Of a stretch of DNA of 39,400 nucleotides, positions 1-8,343 are shown in pieces. This DNA is from Bacteroidota bacterium (GTDB taxonomy: Bacteria; Bacteroidota; Rhodothermia; Rhodothermales; Bin80). The first letter of the stretch is position 1. Each line of letters starts with the position of its first letter. The notes under the pieces are model-generated. The model was not told the DNA's origin. It did not search any database and worked only from the letters and a program-made list of their open reading frames with translations. Location of the stretch: contig JAPOTS010000095.1 in NCBI GenBank assembly GCA_026709065.1, positions 5,001 to 44,400 on the forward strand, written 5' to 3'. Both the position numbers and the translations under genes were made by a program.

Positions 1-83
1 CGAAGGACGCGTTCTCGTTCGACTTGCATGTATGAAGCCCGCCGCCAGCGTTCGTCCTGAGCCAGGATCAAACTCTCCGTAGT
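1..83 (-). rRNA. 16S ribosomal RNA, 5' end (partial)
   Basis: The reverse complement of bases 57-76 is the universal 27F site (AGAGTTTGATCCTGGCTCAG), followed by GACGAACGCTGGCGGCGGGC and the conserved ATGCAAGTCGAACG block. By analogy with E. coli numbering, where AGAGTTTG begins at nucleotide 8, the mature 5' end falls near base 83. The rest of the gene, and presumably the rRNA operon, lies beyond the left edge. The fragment is too short to place the organism. Confidence 0.97.
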
Positions 84-211
84 TAGAGATTTTGAAAATT
101 TTATGTGAGCTCTTTTAAGCACACTCTTCCTGACTAATGGATTGACTTTTCTATAAATAAAAAAATCGGTTCCTTGTCTGAATCGACAAAGGACTCGCTA
201 TACTCTCAACC

Positions 212-223
212 TGTCAAAGAACT
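212..223 (-). promoter_or_regulatory. boxA antitermination element in the 16S leader
   Basis: On the minus strand this reads AGTTCTTTGACA, a close match to the boxA element (core TTCTTTGA) found in rRNA leaders about 100-200 nt before 16S in many bacteria. It lies about 130 nt upstream of the mature 16S end. Such elements recruit the NusB/NusE antitermination complex. The match and position are seen; the function follows from the family. Confidence 0.65.
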
Positions 224-250
224 GCGCCCCGAAAAAAGGGCAGGACAGCT

Positions 251-278
251 AATATACGAACTATTTTTGATTTTACAA
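251..278 (-). promoter_or_regulatory. Candidate rRNA promoter
   Basis: The minus strand shows TTGTAA, a 16-nt spacer, then TATATT, ending about 30 nt before the boxA element. The surroundings are very A/T rich, as in an UP element. Spacing and order (promoter, boxA, 16S) fit an rRNA promoter, but no experimental signal is visible. Confidence 0.4.
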
Positions 279-485
279 AAATAAAATAGATTATTGTAAA
301 AAAATTTGATCTAATCGCATCAGTTACTTCTAAGATGCGTACAATCGAGTGCTTACAATTTCTATATCTACTCGCAATTAGTGTATCTGTCATTAAGACA
401 TAGAAAGCTTTATATGTATTATTGAACAAGTTGTTTCAATTAATTAAAATTTTTTCTATTTTTTTGATTTCTTCCTAGTTCCAAG

Positions 486-1241
486 GTGAAACCCAAACCA
501 TTATACAAAAATCCGTTCCTGTTCGTGAGTGCGATTTTGTTATTTGCTCTCATACTTGCACTCTACTATAGTGTAGACCAAATTGTCATGCCCCGCATGA
601 CCCGTCAGGATGAAACCATTACCGTGCCAGACCTACGCGACAGACCTTTGTCTGAAGCCTTAACTGAAATTGAAGCATCCTCACTCGTATTAGGCGATAC
701 GACATCTAGAATTGGACTTGAAAGTCAGCAAGGACTGATCGTATCCCAGAGACCTCGTCCTCTTGCACAGGTCAAAACTGGCCGTCGTGTCTATTTAACG
801 ATCTATCGAGGCTCAGAACCAGATATTACCATTCCAGATGTTACCGAGCAATCTCTGCGTAACGCCCGACTCATCCTTGAGGCACTTGGATTGGTTGTCC
901 AACAAGAAGTGCCAGATACCATCCCCAGCCCTGTCCCCAGTATGGTGACACGGATCTTTCCATCTGTGGGTACGATGATTGCTCGGGGAGACAGTGTCAC
1001 GATTTTTTATGGACAGGGGATAGATTTAGACCGTATGGTGACTGTTCCCAATGTCGTTGGGCAACGCTATGCTGTGGCTGATTCTCTCCTACGACTTTCT
1101 GGGTTGTGGCCAACTTTACTGGATGAAGATTTAGATCATGACAATCCATTCATTCTAAGGCAATCTACCACACCTGGAGAGACGCTTCCTGCGGGATCTA
1201 CACTTCGACTATTTACGACTCCAAATTCTCTTGAGTTCTAA
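486..1241 (+). CDS. Membrane-anchored protein with three PASTA domains
   Basis: 251 aa with an uncharged segment at about residues 11-29 acting as a signal anchor, then three PASTA repeats in the periplasm, each opening with a V/I-P-D/N-V/L motif: VPDL at 47, IPDV at about 116 and VPNV at about 187. PASTA domains bind peptidoglycan or muropeptides in Ser/Thr kinases and PBPs. Here there is no kinase or transpeptidase domain, so it is a stand-alone PASTA protein of the kind common in Bacteroidota-like genomes. The start is GTG with no clear ribosome binding site. It is divergent from the 16S gene and convergent with pyrR. Family assignment is firm; cellular role is inferred. Confidence 0.88.
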   Translation: MKPKPLYKNPFLFVSAILLFALILALYYSVDQIVMPRMTRQDETITVPDLRDRPLSEALTEIEASSLVLGDTTSRIGLESQQGLIVSQRPRPLAQVKTGRRVYLTIYRGSEPDITIPDVTEQSLRNARLILEALGLVVQQEVPDTIPSPVPSMVTRIFPSVGTMIARGDSVTIFYGQGIDLDRMVTVPNVVGQRYAVADSLLRLSGLWPTLLDEDLDHDNPFILRQSTTPGETLPAGSTLRLFTTPNSLEF

Positions 1242-1266
1242 CTGATCATTACCCAAGCCACTGCGC

Positions 1267-1300
1267 CATTGAGTTATGAGAGTATTTCTCTGGCTCAATG
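1267..1300. terminator. Possible bidirectional hairpin between convergent genes
   Basis: CATTGAG (1267-1273) pairs with CTCAATG (1294-1300), with a second inner helix GAGA/TCTC. It lies between the convergent PASTA and pyrR genes. There is no T-run on either strand, so intrinsic termination is uncertain. Confidence 0.3.
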
Positions 1301-1318
1301 TGAGAGCACCAATTTGTA

Positions 1319-1792
1319 CTACTCGGTTAGATAAACCGAAAGGTCTTCAGAAATGTTGACTTCAACGCGCTCTCGGTGTTTGGTCTGGATCTTTCGACCG
1401 ACATAATCGGGGTTCAAAGGAAATTTTCTGTGTCCACGGTCAATCAAGGTCATCAGTTGGATACTTGCGGGGGATCCCATTTCGCATACGGCTGTGACTG
1501 CATCAAGAGCAGTTCGTCCTGTATAGAGTACATCATCGGCGATCACGACCACTTTACCTTCCACATCTTCATTGATTTTCTTGGGGTAATCCAAATCAAG
1601 TGCTATGGGTTGTACTGTCCTCTGAGCGATTTCGCTGATGTGATGGGCGAGGGCCTGAGCAACATGGATTCCTTTCGGAAGAATGCCAAAGAGGATTAAA
1701 TCTTTGGTACCTTGGTTTCGTTCGTCTACTTCACACGCAAGGCGAGCAATGATTCGTTCTATTCGTTGAGCTCCAAAAATCAATGTGTGCAT
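1319..1792 (-). CDS. pyrR: PyrR-type uracil phosphoribosyltransferase / pyrimidine regulator
   Basis: 157 aa from ATG at 1792. An earlier in-frame start at 1837 would overlap the upstream gene, and the sequence from residue 1 here (MHTLIFGAQRIERIIARLAC) already lines up with the usual PyrR N terminus. The PRPP loop VVVIADDVLYTGRTA is at 81-95, and the PyrR-typical IDRGH and PDYVGRKIQT stretches are at about 117-137. PyrR proteins make UMP from uracil and PRPP and in many bacteria bind pyr mRNA leaders. No pyr biosynthetic gene is adjacent, so whether this copy regulates or only salvages uracil cannot be told. It follows the 1804-2205 gene by 11 nt and is probably co-transcribed with it. Confidence 0.88.
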   Translation of the reverse strand: MHTLIFGAQRIERIIARLACEVDERNQGTKDLILFGILPKGIHVAQALAHHISEIAQRTVQPIALDLDYPKKINEDVEGKVVVIADDVLYTGRTALDAVTAVCEMGSPASIQLMTLIDRGHRKFPLNPDYVGRKIQTKHRERVEVNISEDLSVYLTE

Positions 1793-1803
1793 CTGGTGGC
1801 ACA

Positions 1804-2205
1804 CTAATTTTGAAACATGGCCTTGATACTCCCCCAACTACGCGGGATTGCGGTAGGAGTATAATTTACTTTTCGCTCAGCAAGTTGTTGGCGGGCACCA
1901 TTATCTAAGACGACTTCTAACCGATAATCTACAATCGCAAGACCTGATTTATAGAGTTTGTCGTCACGCACAGAATATTGCACATCCGCACCGCGGACTG
2001 ATACTTCGGCAATCTGCACAAACTCATCATTTTGGGTGGACCTGCGGAAGAGTTCATATGACCTAACATCTGACTCAGCTTCTGCTTCCCAAGTGACGGT
2101 CACAATCCCAGAATCAAACTCTGTGTTGAAATACCTGAGTCTCACAGACAGGAAGCTGGAGGCAACTGTAACTACAATCAATAATGTCAAAATTAACACT
2201 CGCAT
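1804..2205 (-). CDS. Secreted or anchored protein with a fibronectin-III-like domain
   Basis: 133 aa. A short hydrophobic N terminus (about residues 2-20) looks like a signal peptide or anchor. The rest is beta-rich, with VTVTWEAEAESDVRSYELFR at about 36-55, the pattern of an FN3 strand B/C (W then Y-x-L-x-R), and a later VDYRLEVVLDNG. This fits one FN3-like fold, perhaps followed by a short tail. It ends 11 nt before the pyrR start and is likely in one transcript with it. No specific function is recognised. Confidence 0.7.
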   Translation of the reverse strand: MRVLILTLLIVVTVASSFLSVRLRYFNTEFDSGIVTVTWEAEAESDVRSYELFRRSTQNDEFVQIAEVSVRGADVQYSVRDDKLYKSGLAIVDYRLEVVLDNGARQQLAERKVNYTPTAIPRSWGSIKAMFQN

Positions 2206-2490
2206 GTACGTGTTAATCGTTAAACGGCGGTTTTGTTCCAGAGATAGGACTCCATGATGTTATACACACTAGTTTTGGAAAATACGTAACAAAGATAACA
2301 CTTGTATCGTTCTGAATCAACTTTCTGAGGAGTGATAGGTTTGGTGTGATGGTACCCAGTGGGCATTAGACAGATGATGTGTAACTCACTCAATGGAACA
2401 CATTCGAGAAAATTGATACGTTAATTTCTCATTTTGATCTTCACAATAAATTTTATGATCCTGTTAATTAACAATGAAGGGTTTATTTAG

Positions 2491-2519
2491 TTCAATGTTT
2501 TAAGTTAATTTCGTATATT
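2491..2519 (+). promoter_or_regulatory. Candidate promoter of the PKD-OmpA gene
   Basis: TTCAAT at 2491-2496, a 17-nt spacer and TATATT at 2514-2519, placed 40 nt before the ATG at 2560 inside a very A/T-rich stretch. The -35 match is weak. The rest of the 2206-2559 gap between divergent genes holds no convincing gene or RNA. Confidence 0.3.
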
Positions 2520-2559
2520 CAATAAATTCTAATTTTTTAATCTTTATATCCTAACGACT

Positions 2560-3486
2560 ATGATATCCATACGGTCTTACATTATTGCTCTTGCAGGTGT
2601 CTTTGCGATCATCCTAACTGGCTGTAATCCACGTGCTGTAGAATCTTTGCTTGTAGATGCACCTGAGACGCTTGAAACAAATCAAAGTGGTGATTTTTCA
2701 GCCATGGCTAATGAAGATGCCCGCGCACCAGTTGCGTACTCATGGGATTTTGGAGATGGTACAACCATGGATGGTACATCTGTCGCGCACACCTTTAGTG
2801 AGGCAGGTTCGTACACAGTGATGGTTACGGCATCTAATCGTGATGGGCGCTACACTGTCTCTGAAAGTACCAACGTGATGGTGATGAATCCTCCAGTCCC
2901 TTCACAGGTTCTTGCTATTTTGACGAACCCCACCACTATTGACACACAGACACTTGTTGAGTTAAGTGCCAATGTTCGTGGTGATGCGCCAATGACTTAT
3001 GCATGGGATCTGGGTGACGGCTCAACCTCTTCTTCTCCCACTCCACAACATACGTTCATGTCAGCGGGAGATTATACAGTTTCCTTGCAACTCTCTAACG
3101 AACATGGACAAGATTCACGGAGTCTTGATATTTCAGTTGTTCAGTTTGAACCTGCTTACTGCGCAGATCTCACTGAAATGAATTCTGTGCTATTTGATCG
3201 CAACTCAAGCGTTCTCTCTGATGATGCTATGATGACTCTTTCAGATAATGTTGAAATACTGGGAGAGTGTCTCAACTTAAATGCTCGAATTGAAGGGATG
3301 ACCAGCCCATTTGAACGTAATCCACAGCAGTTATCCGAAGATAGAGCTCGAGCGTTGATGGATCACTACACCTCTAACGGAATTGATGCTGAGCGTTTAT
3401 CCATGGTTGGATTGGGAAGCTCATCTGGCTCTAAGAAAAGCGGAGCAGATCAGTTCCAGCGTGCAGATACTATTCCAATTCGATAG
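2560..3486 (+). CDS. Lipoprotein with two PKD domains and an OmpA-like domain
   Basis: 308 aa. A signal peptide with lipobox LTGC makes Cys22 the lipidated residue. PKD domain 1 spans about 35-108 (SWDFGDGT, then HTFSEAGSYTV) and PKD domain 2 about 115-195 (AWDLGDGS, then HTFMSAGDYTV). From about 200 to 300 is an OmpA/Pal-like domain with NSVLFDRNSSVLSDDA and LSEDRARALMDHYTSNGID, the region that grips diaminopimelate in peptidoglycan. It probably sits in the outer membrane and tethers it to the wall. It stands alone with two strong terminators behind it. Family call is good; partner unknown. Confidence 0.88.
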   Translation: MISIRSYIIALAGVFAIILTGCNPRAVESLLVDAPETLETNQSGDFSAMANEDARAPVAYSWDFGDGTTMDGTSVAHTFSEAGSYTVMVTASNRDGRYTVSESTNVMVMNPPVPSQVLAILTNPTTIDTQTLVELSANVRGDAPMTYAWDLGDGSTSSSPTPQHTFMSAGDYTVSLQLSNEHGQDSRSLDISVVQFEPAYCADLTEMNSVLFDRNSSVLSDDAMMTLSDNVEILGECLNLNARIEGMTSPFERNPQQLSEDRARALMDHYTSNGIDAERLSMVGLGSSSGSKKSGADQFQRADTIPIR

Positions 3487-3533
3487 CTGTCTATACCACA
3501 TCATAAACGGTCTATGGATCGTTTCCTTAATAA

Positions 3534-3574
3534 GACAGGGATATTGCCATCATCACGATATCCCTGTCTTTTTT
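3534..3574 (+). terminator. Rho-independent terminator (first of two)
   Basis: A perfect 11-bp stem, GACAGGGATAT (3534-3544) with ATATCCCTGTC (3558-3568), a 13-nt loop and TTTTTT directly after. It lies 48 nt past the PKD-OmpA stop. Confidence 0.9.
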
Positions 3575-3586
3575 GTTGTTCTACTC

Positions 3587-3620
3587 AGAGTCTAAAGTGC
3601 TTTCTTTAGACTCTTTTTTT
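3587..3620 (+). terminator. Rho-independent terminator (second of two)
   Basis: A perfect 11-bp stem, AGAGTCTAAAG (3587-3597) with CTTTAGACTCT (3604-3614), a 6-nt loop and a run of seven T. It follows the first terminator by 12 nt and makes a tandem block against read-through into the antisense side of the NACHT gene. Confidence 0.88.
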
Positions 3621-3971
3621 GGTGGTGTCCTGTAGATTCTGGTATTTGCAAAAAGCAAAGTTATTGACGAGTGCCTCTTGTTCTTAGGAAAAGAGCCACC
3701 ACACGAAGCAATTCTTCTATCCGTAGTCTTTAAAGGCTTTTAACGAATATACCCTTTAAGATTGAAGTGATCTATCTGCAGGTTGAAAGACGATTCTTTT
3801 TTAGATAGACAATGAGGAAAAATTTCAAGGTCAAAATCTACTCAATCAACCAGATATCACTGATTCACTTATTCTAGGTGTGATTGTTCAGAGTCATATG
3901 AAGTCTATCGCGAGTGCTGGAAAATTTCCATGATGTGTTCTGTCAATCCTAGTTATCACATCATTCACAAG
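3621..3971. other. Gene-free stretch
   Basis: About 350 bases between the tandem terminators and the minus-strand terminator of the NACHT gene. No reading frame, RNA gene or repeat is convincing. Frames are broken on both strands. Confidence 0.6.
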
Positions 3972-4002
3972 CAAAGAGAGGCATCCTATTTGGATGCCTC
4001 TC
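3972..4002 (-). terminator. Terminator of the NACHT/ATPase operon
   Basis: Read on the minus strand, GAGAGGCATCC, a 5-nt loop and GGATGCCTCTC form an 11-bp perfect stem followed by TTTGCTT. It lies about 114 nt past the stop of the NACHT gene. A second dyad (TCAGAGTA 4006-4013 with TACTCTGA 4027-4034) lies just before it. Confidence 0.7.
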
Positions 4003-4115
4003 TAATCAGAGTAAGGGGGAAAGGGATACTCTGAAACCACATTAAACCATACACACGGTATAGAAATCAATCTTACTTCCTTGCCCTTGTTTTGTTCCCG
4101 TCGGGCTAACTTATT

Positions 4116-7100
4116 TTATCTGCTTTCTTGATCTGTTTGATTGCTTGATGAAGGTTTACAATTTTTTGACGGTTTTATTGAAGATACGTCTATGACAACC
4201 ACTTGTATTCTTTTTCTGAGTTCTGGGGTCAACCTCTTTTCTAGTGTATTCTTTAATTGAGAGGAATCTTTTGGTGTCCCTCCCTCTGGTGGAACGACTT
4301 TCATGTACTTTCTATCTGCACCGTACCAAAATACTACATAAATTCCATAGCCATAAGATTTAAGATGGCGTGTAGTCTGTTGCACAAGTTGCTCCGTCAT
4401 GGCACGCCACAAATCTCTACTCGAATTTTTCCTCACGATGATAGGGATAGATAGATTTGATCCATACGATGCATTGACATGATGTCTGCGATGATTTGTA
4501 GAGTCTTCAACCAAGTGCAACTCTATTTTGTATTTTTTGAGGTTCTGTTGAATGCCTATAATCAGTTCTTCAGAGCATTTGGTTTCAGACAATGGTTCTA
4601 TGGATTGTTCTGCATCATAGGTCCAGAACTGTTGCCCAGTGATTGAATGACGACTAATTTGATCTACAAATTCTTCAAGTGCTTCAAGCGTCAGGATTAG
4701 AAGATCTGGGGCATTAACTGGAGATGCTTCCCTTTGATGAAGAATTTGGTGAATCTGCAAAACGCTGAGATCTGAGTGCTTCACGGCGCGATAGTGTCTC
4801 TGTTGTTCTTCTTGGGCAAGAACAATCTCTGGTTTCCAGGCTGACAAACTGGGATCGGATGCCAGTTTATTTAGTGCCTTCATGGCATCATCGGTGACAT
4901 CTTTTTTGATCTCTCCGATTAGATGATTCAATAACGTTTGGAATTTATGACTGACCACCTGATCATCGTTCACATTGCCTGCAGATTCCTGAGAAATAGG
5001 CGGATGGACACCTCTAACAAGCACTTGGATGATCTGACATAGATGTTTTGGATTCCACCCACTCAATCTGTGGAAAATTATCCTCTTGTATTGGCCCTCA
5101 GGAATTAGAAAGTCAACCACATGGCGCAAACGCGATTCTTCAGCTGTCGACAAATACTCTGATAATCGTGGAAGATAGACCTTACTGTCTGCAAATAGCC
5201 CAGCACTTAACCATTGAGCTTGTTGACCGAGATCCATTTTCTTGCGCTTTAGTCGTCTTGAAATCATCTTATTTAACTCTCTAACAGCCAATCCATTATT
5301 AACAATAGCACTCCAAAGAACAACCCGTAGAGACTCTAATTTGCGGGCACTACATCGGGATGGAAAGACGGTGAACATCTGCTGAACGGCCATCTTGGCT
5401 ATATGAGCATAGGCGGGATCAAAGGCCATTTCAAACATATGAGCATGTGGGGGTTTTTTGGAGCGAACATTGGCATTGTGGAGAGAAACCAGCACTTGAG
5501 CAACGTACTTTGGAAATGATTTTATAGCGTCATCATACCATAAAGGAATGTGATCTATGTCATTTACTTGTTTGCGACTAGTGTATTGCTGTTGAGGTGA
5601 CTTTGTTGTCAGATAGAATCCCAATGCTCTAAGAATTGTCATTGCAGAGAACTGATTGATATCCTTTCTTGTCTGATAGGCTTCTTCCATTGCCGCCAGA
5701 AAAGGGAGTGCAAAATAGGATTTATGTCCCTCCTCATAGAGTTGAACAATCTGACGCAGATCTGGAAGCTGATCTAGATGTAGCAGGCTTTGGAATCCAG
5801 TTAAAGTGGACTGAACCAGAGCCTCATCGCCTTCAAAGTAATCAATCAAACATCTTCGGGGAATATTTTCTTCTGTATTTGGATTATTAAAGTAGATATT
5901 TGCAAGCTCATCAAGAATGATGGGTGGACATTGCCCTTTAGCTAACTCAGTTTTTTGTTCACGAATAGCTTTTAGTTTGTCCTGTTTTTGTTTCTGATTA
6001 AGAGTTTTGATTTTCTCTTGCTTAGCCTTAATCTGAGCGTTGCCACGCTTTGATTTTTCTCTTTCATTAAGGCGTTGGTCATTCCATTGTACTAATTCTG
6101 GACTACATGAAATCACCTTGATGACTTCTTCATCTGAAAGGGGCAGTCCCCAGCCCTCTTGCGCCCGAACCGACCATGATGCGAGCTCTTTAGCCACATT
6201 TGGGTTTGAGTCCCATAGGTTCATTGAACGTGTCAAGCACCATAAACGAAATCCATCAGGTGCAGTGAGACCTAAGATTTTCATCGCTACCTCCTGAAAA
6301 AGACAATCATTTGTATGTGCTTTTTCAGTGTGCAATAAACCGTAATCAATGAGATCATATTGTAGTCTGTCTCGTTGGCTTAACCAGCCTCTAATTAAAG
6401 AGTTGGCATCATCGTATTGGTTTATCTTAGACGGTGAACTATGAACTGGAATCAGTTGAGATGTATGATGATCGTATTCAACAATTTTGAGCCATTGATA
6501 CAATTGCTTGATGCTCAATTGATCTCCAAACAATTCCAAGGCTCGGGCAAGGATATCAATCACAATCCCTGCCAATTTTTGCTTCTGTAATTTCGGTACG
6601 ACTACTGAAACACATTCACAAAGGGAGTCTATCAACTCTCTGACATGCCTCTCACTAGATTGATCAATGAGGTTTGTAAAAAACTGTATATAACGGTTAT
6701 TATGTGTGTTCATTGAATCAATCACGATATAATCCCATAATTCCGCAGGTTGCAACTCATTAGGATATAAGAGAAATAGTAATGTTCCTATAAGGTCGTG
6801 AGCTTCGTCTGAAATTTTGTTTTCTTTGACATCCCTAAGGATTTTCGTCAATGTCTCTCTTGGGTTGTCTATGTAACCGGCAATTTTATCACATGCTAAC
6901 AGCGCTTCACAACGCACTTTTGATATCCACCGATGATCTTGAATCATATTTAATAGGCGGTCATAAAGTATCGCCACTTCTTCACGATCTCTGTGAGCCA
7001 AAAACTGTGTGATTCCGCGAATGTAGAGTTGAGCAAGGAGTTGTCTATTTTCTGATGGATTAGACCAGTCTAATAATTGATAATTGGTTGGTATGGCTTC

Positions 7101-8336
7101 ATTTCTTAATGTGGCGTAAACTGCAATAGCAGAAGGGGCATCTGACCAATGATGGATTTGTTGTTCAAGATTCAAGAACAGTTTTTCTCGCTCAGGAACA
7201 TTAAGCCCTTCTGGATCCCCGCTACTGGCAACGGTTGTAGGAGCGATGTCAATCATAATGGCTCTGGCTTGGTCGTTCAATGTCGTGAGCCATCCTGCAA
7301 GGCCTTCTAGATCAGGCCATAGAGTTCCATTATATCCTATCAACAGCGCAATAACCCGCCTGACATTACATCCCTCATTAATTTGATCATTCAGGTATCG
7401 TGCTCCAAGGAATTCCGCCAGATGACGATGAATAGGTATTTTCTTAGATGTTGGGCCTTCAAAAATTCTTGAATTCATCGCGGTTGCATGAGGGGTTTTG
7501 TTGGTATCTTCTAGATGAATCAATGATAGGACATCGGAGTCCTTTGACTCATTGACTGCCCAACCGATTTTGTTTGCAATCAACATGGTTGCACATAGTA
7601 GCCCTGCCGCATGAATTAGTGCTTCACTAGACGGGGGATGTTCAGTTAAATAAACATGGTTGTGATCAAGATCTTGATCTTTGATGAGCGCTTGGCAAGC
7701 ACTTTCAAGGATTTTCAAATGGGTCTTAGGCCATACATCATGTTTGACGGATGTGATGAGTAAGTTTAATAGCAGGGGATTCCCTCTGAATACCTCTATC
7801 GGGTGCGGGAGGGCTTTCTCAAAAAACACTTGTTCGTCAACATCACTCTGGGAAACAATATCTTGAATGTCTTCTTGTTTTATAGGATTTAATTGTAGAA
7901 TTAGGATTTCTTGACTGCCAAAAAGAGCTCCAAGCTGTTTTAATCCATCAGAACACAAGTAATTTCCAAATTGACAAGAGAGGCGGATCTTGGGTGTTCC
8001 CAATGCTTTGATGATTGTAATGATTTTGTCTATTACAAATTGAGGTTCTCCCCCTCCAAATCGCATCTCATCAAGTCCATCAATAAAGATCGTTTTGATT
8101 GGACTTTCTACAACCCTATTCAAATTAGATTGAAAAAATTTTCTGGCGCTGATGAGATAGGCTTCTGGGATTCTATCTGCTTCAATGTGAAAGGCCGTAC
8201 TCTTACCCATTCCAGGTTCTCCTAAAAGAACATATCCTAGATCAGAGTCAAAGTCTTTAAGTGATAACCCATTTTGCCCATACCGTGGATCATGTTCGGG
8301 CTTTATCAAGGTAACTGTACGAGAAATGATCTTCAT
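4116..8336 (-). CDS. NACHT/STAND NTPase with helical repeats and degenerate nuclease-like C terminus
   Basis: 1406 aa from ATG at 8336, 7 nt after the upstream stop; a TTG 24 nt earlier would give an overlap. The Walker A is GEPGMGKST at 39-47 and the NACHT-type Walker B is TIFIDGLDEMR at 82-92, so the NTPase starts almost at residue 1 with no N-terminal effector. HRHLAEFLGARYL at about 310 is the winged-helix end of such modules. About 900 residues of helical repeats follow, with a Lys/Gln-rich coiled coil in the middle. Residues about 1253-1400 match, from memory, a PD-(D/E)xK-like domain in bacterial NACHT proteins: the DLWRAMTEQL and YGYGIYVVFWYG core is kept, but the expected D and ExK positions read N and IVR. 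STAND proteins of this design often sense phage. That role here is inferred from architecture and neighbours. Confidence 0.8.
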   Translation of the reverse strand: MKIISRTVTLIKPEHDPRYGQNGLSLKDFDSDLGYVLLGEPGMGKSTAFHIEADRIPEAYLISARKFFQSNLNRVVESPIKTIFIDGLDEMRFGGGEPQFVIDKIITIIKALGTPKIRLSCQFGNYLCSDGLKQLGALFGSQEILILQLNPIKQEDIQDIVSQSDVDEQVFFEKALPHPIEVFRGNPLLLNLLITSVKHDVWPKTHLKILESACQALIKDQDLDHNHVYLTEHPPSSEALIHAAGLLCATMLIANKIGWAVNESKDSDVLSLIHLEDTNKTPHATAMNSRIFEGPTSKKIPIHRHLAEFLGARYLNDQINEGCNVRRVIALLIGYNGTLWPDLEGLAGWLTTLNDQARAIMIDIAPTTVASSGDPEGLNVPEREKLFLNLEQQIHHWSDAPSAIAVYATLRNEAIPTNYQLLDWSNPSENRQLLAQLYIRGITQFLAHRDREEVAILYDRLLNMIQDHRWISKVRCEALLACDKIAGYIDNPRETLTKILRDVKENKISDEAHDLIGTLLFLLYPNELQPAELWDYIVIDSMNTHNNRYIQFFTNLIDQSSERHVRELIDSLCECVSVVVPKLQKQKLAGIVIDILARALELFGDQLSIKQLYQWLKIVEYDHHTSQLIPVHSSPSKINQYDDANSLIRGWLSQRDRLQYDLIDYGLLHTEKAHTNDCLFQEVAMKILGLTAPDGFRLWCLTRSMNLWDSNPNVAKELASWSVRAQEGWGLPLSDEEVIKVISCSPELVQWNDQRLNEREKSKRGNAQIKAKQEKIKTLNQKQKQDKLKAIREQKTELAKGQCPPIILDELANIYFNNPNTEENIPRRCLIDYFEGDEALVQSTLTGFQSLLHLDQLPDLRQIVQLYEEGHKSYFALPFLAAMEEAYQTRKDINQFSAMTILRALGFYLTTKSPQQQYTSRKQVNDIDHIPLWYDDAIKSFPKYVAQVLVSLHNANVRSKKPPHAHMFEMAFDPAYAHIAKMAVQQMFTVFPSRCSARKLESLRVVLWSAIVNNGLAVRELNKMISRRLKRKKMDLGQQAQWLSAGLFADSKVYLPRLSEYLSTAEESRLRHVVDFLIPEGQYKRIIFHRLSGWNPKHLCQIIQVLVRGVHPPISQESAGNVNDDQVVSHKFQTLLNHLIGEIKKDVTDDAMKALNKLASDPSLSAWKPEIVLAQEEQQRHYRAVKHSDLSVLQIHQILHQREASPVNAPDLLILTLEALEEFVDQISRHSITGQQFWTYDAEQSIEPLSETKCSEELIIGIQQNLKKYKIELHLVEDSTNHRRHHVNASYGSNLSIPIIVRKNSSRDLWRAMTEQLVQQTTRHLKSYGYGIYVVFWYGADRKYMKVVPPEGGTPKDSSQLKNTLEKRLTPELRKRIQVVVIDVSSIKPSKNCKPSSSNQTDQESR

Positions 8337-8343
8337 TGAAAAT

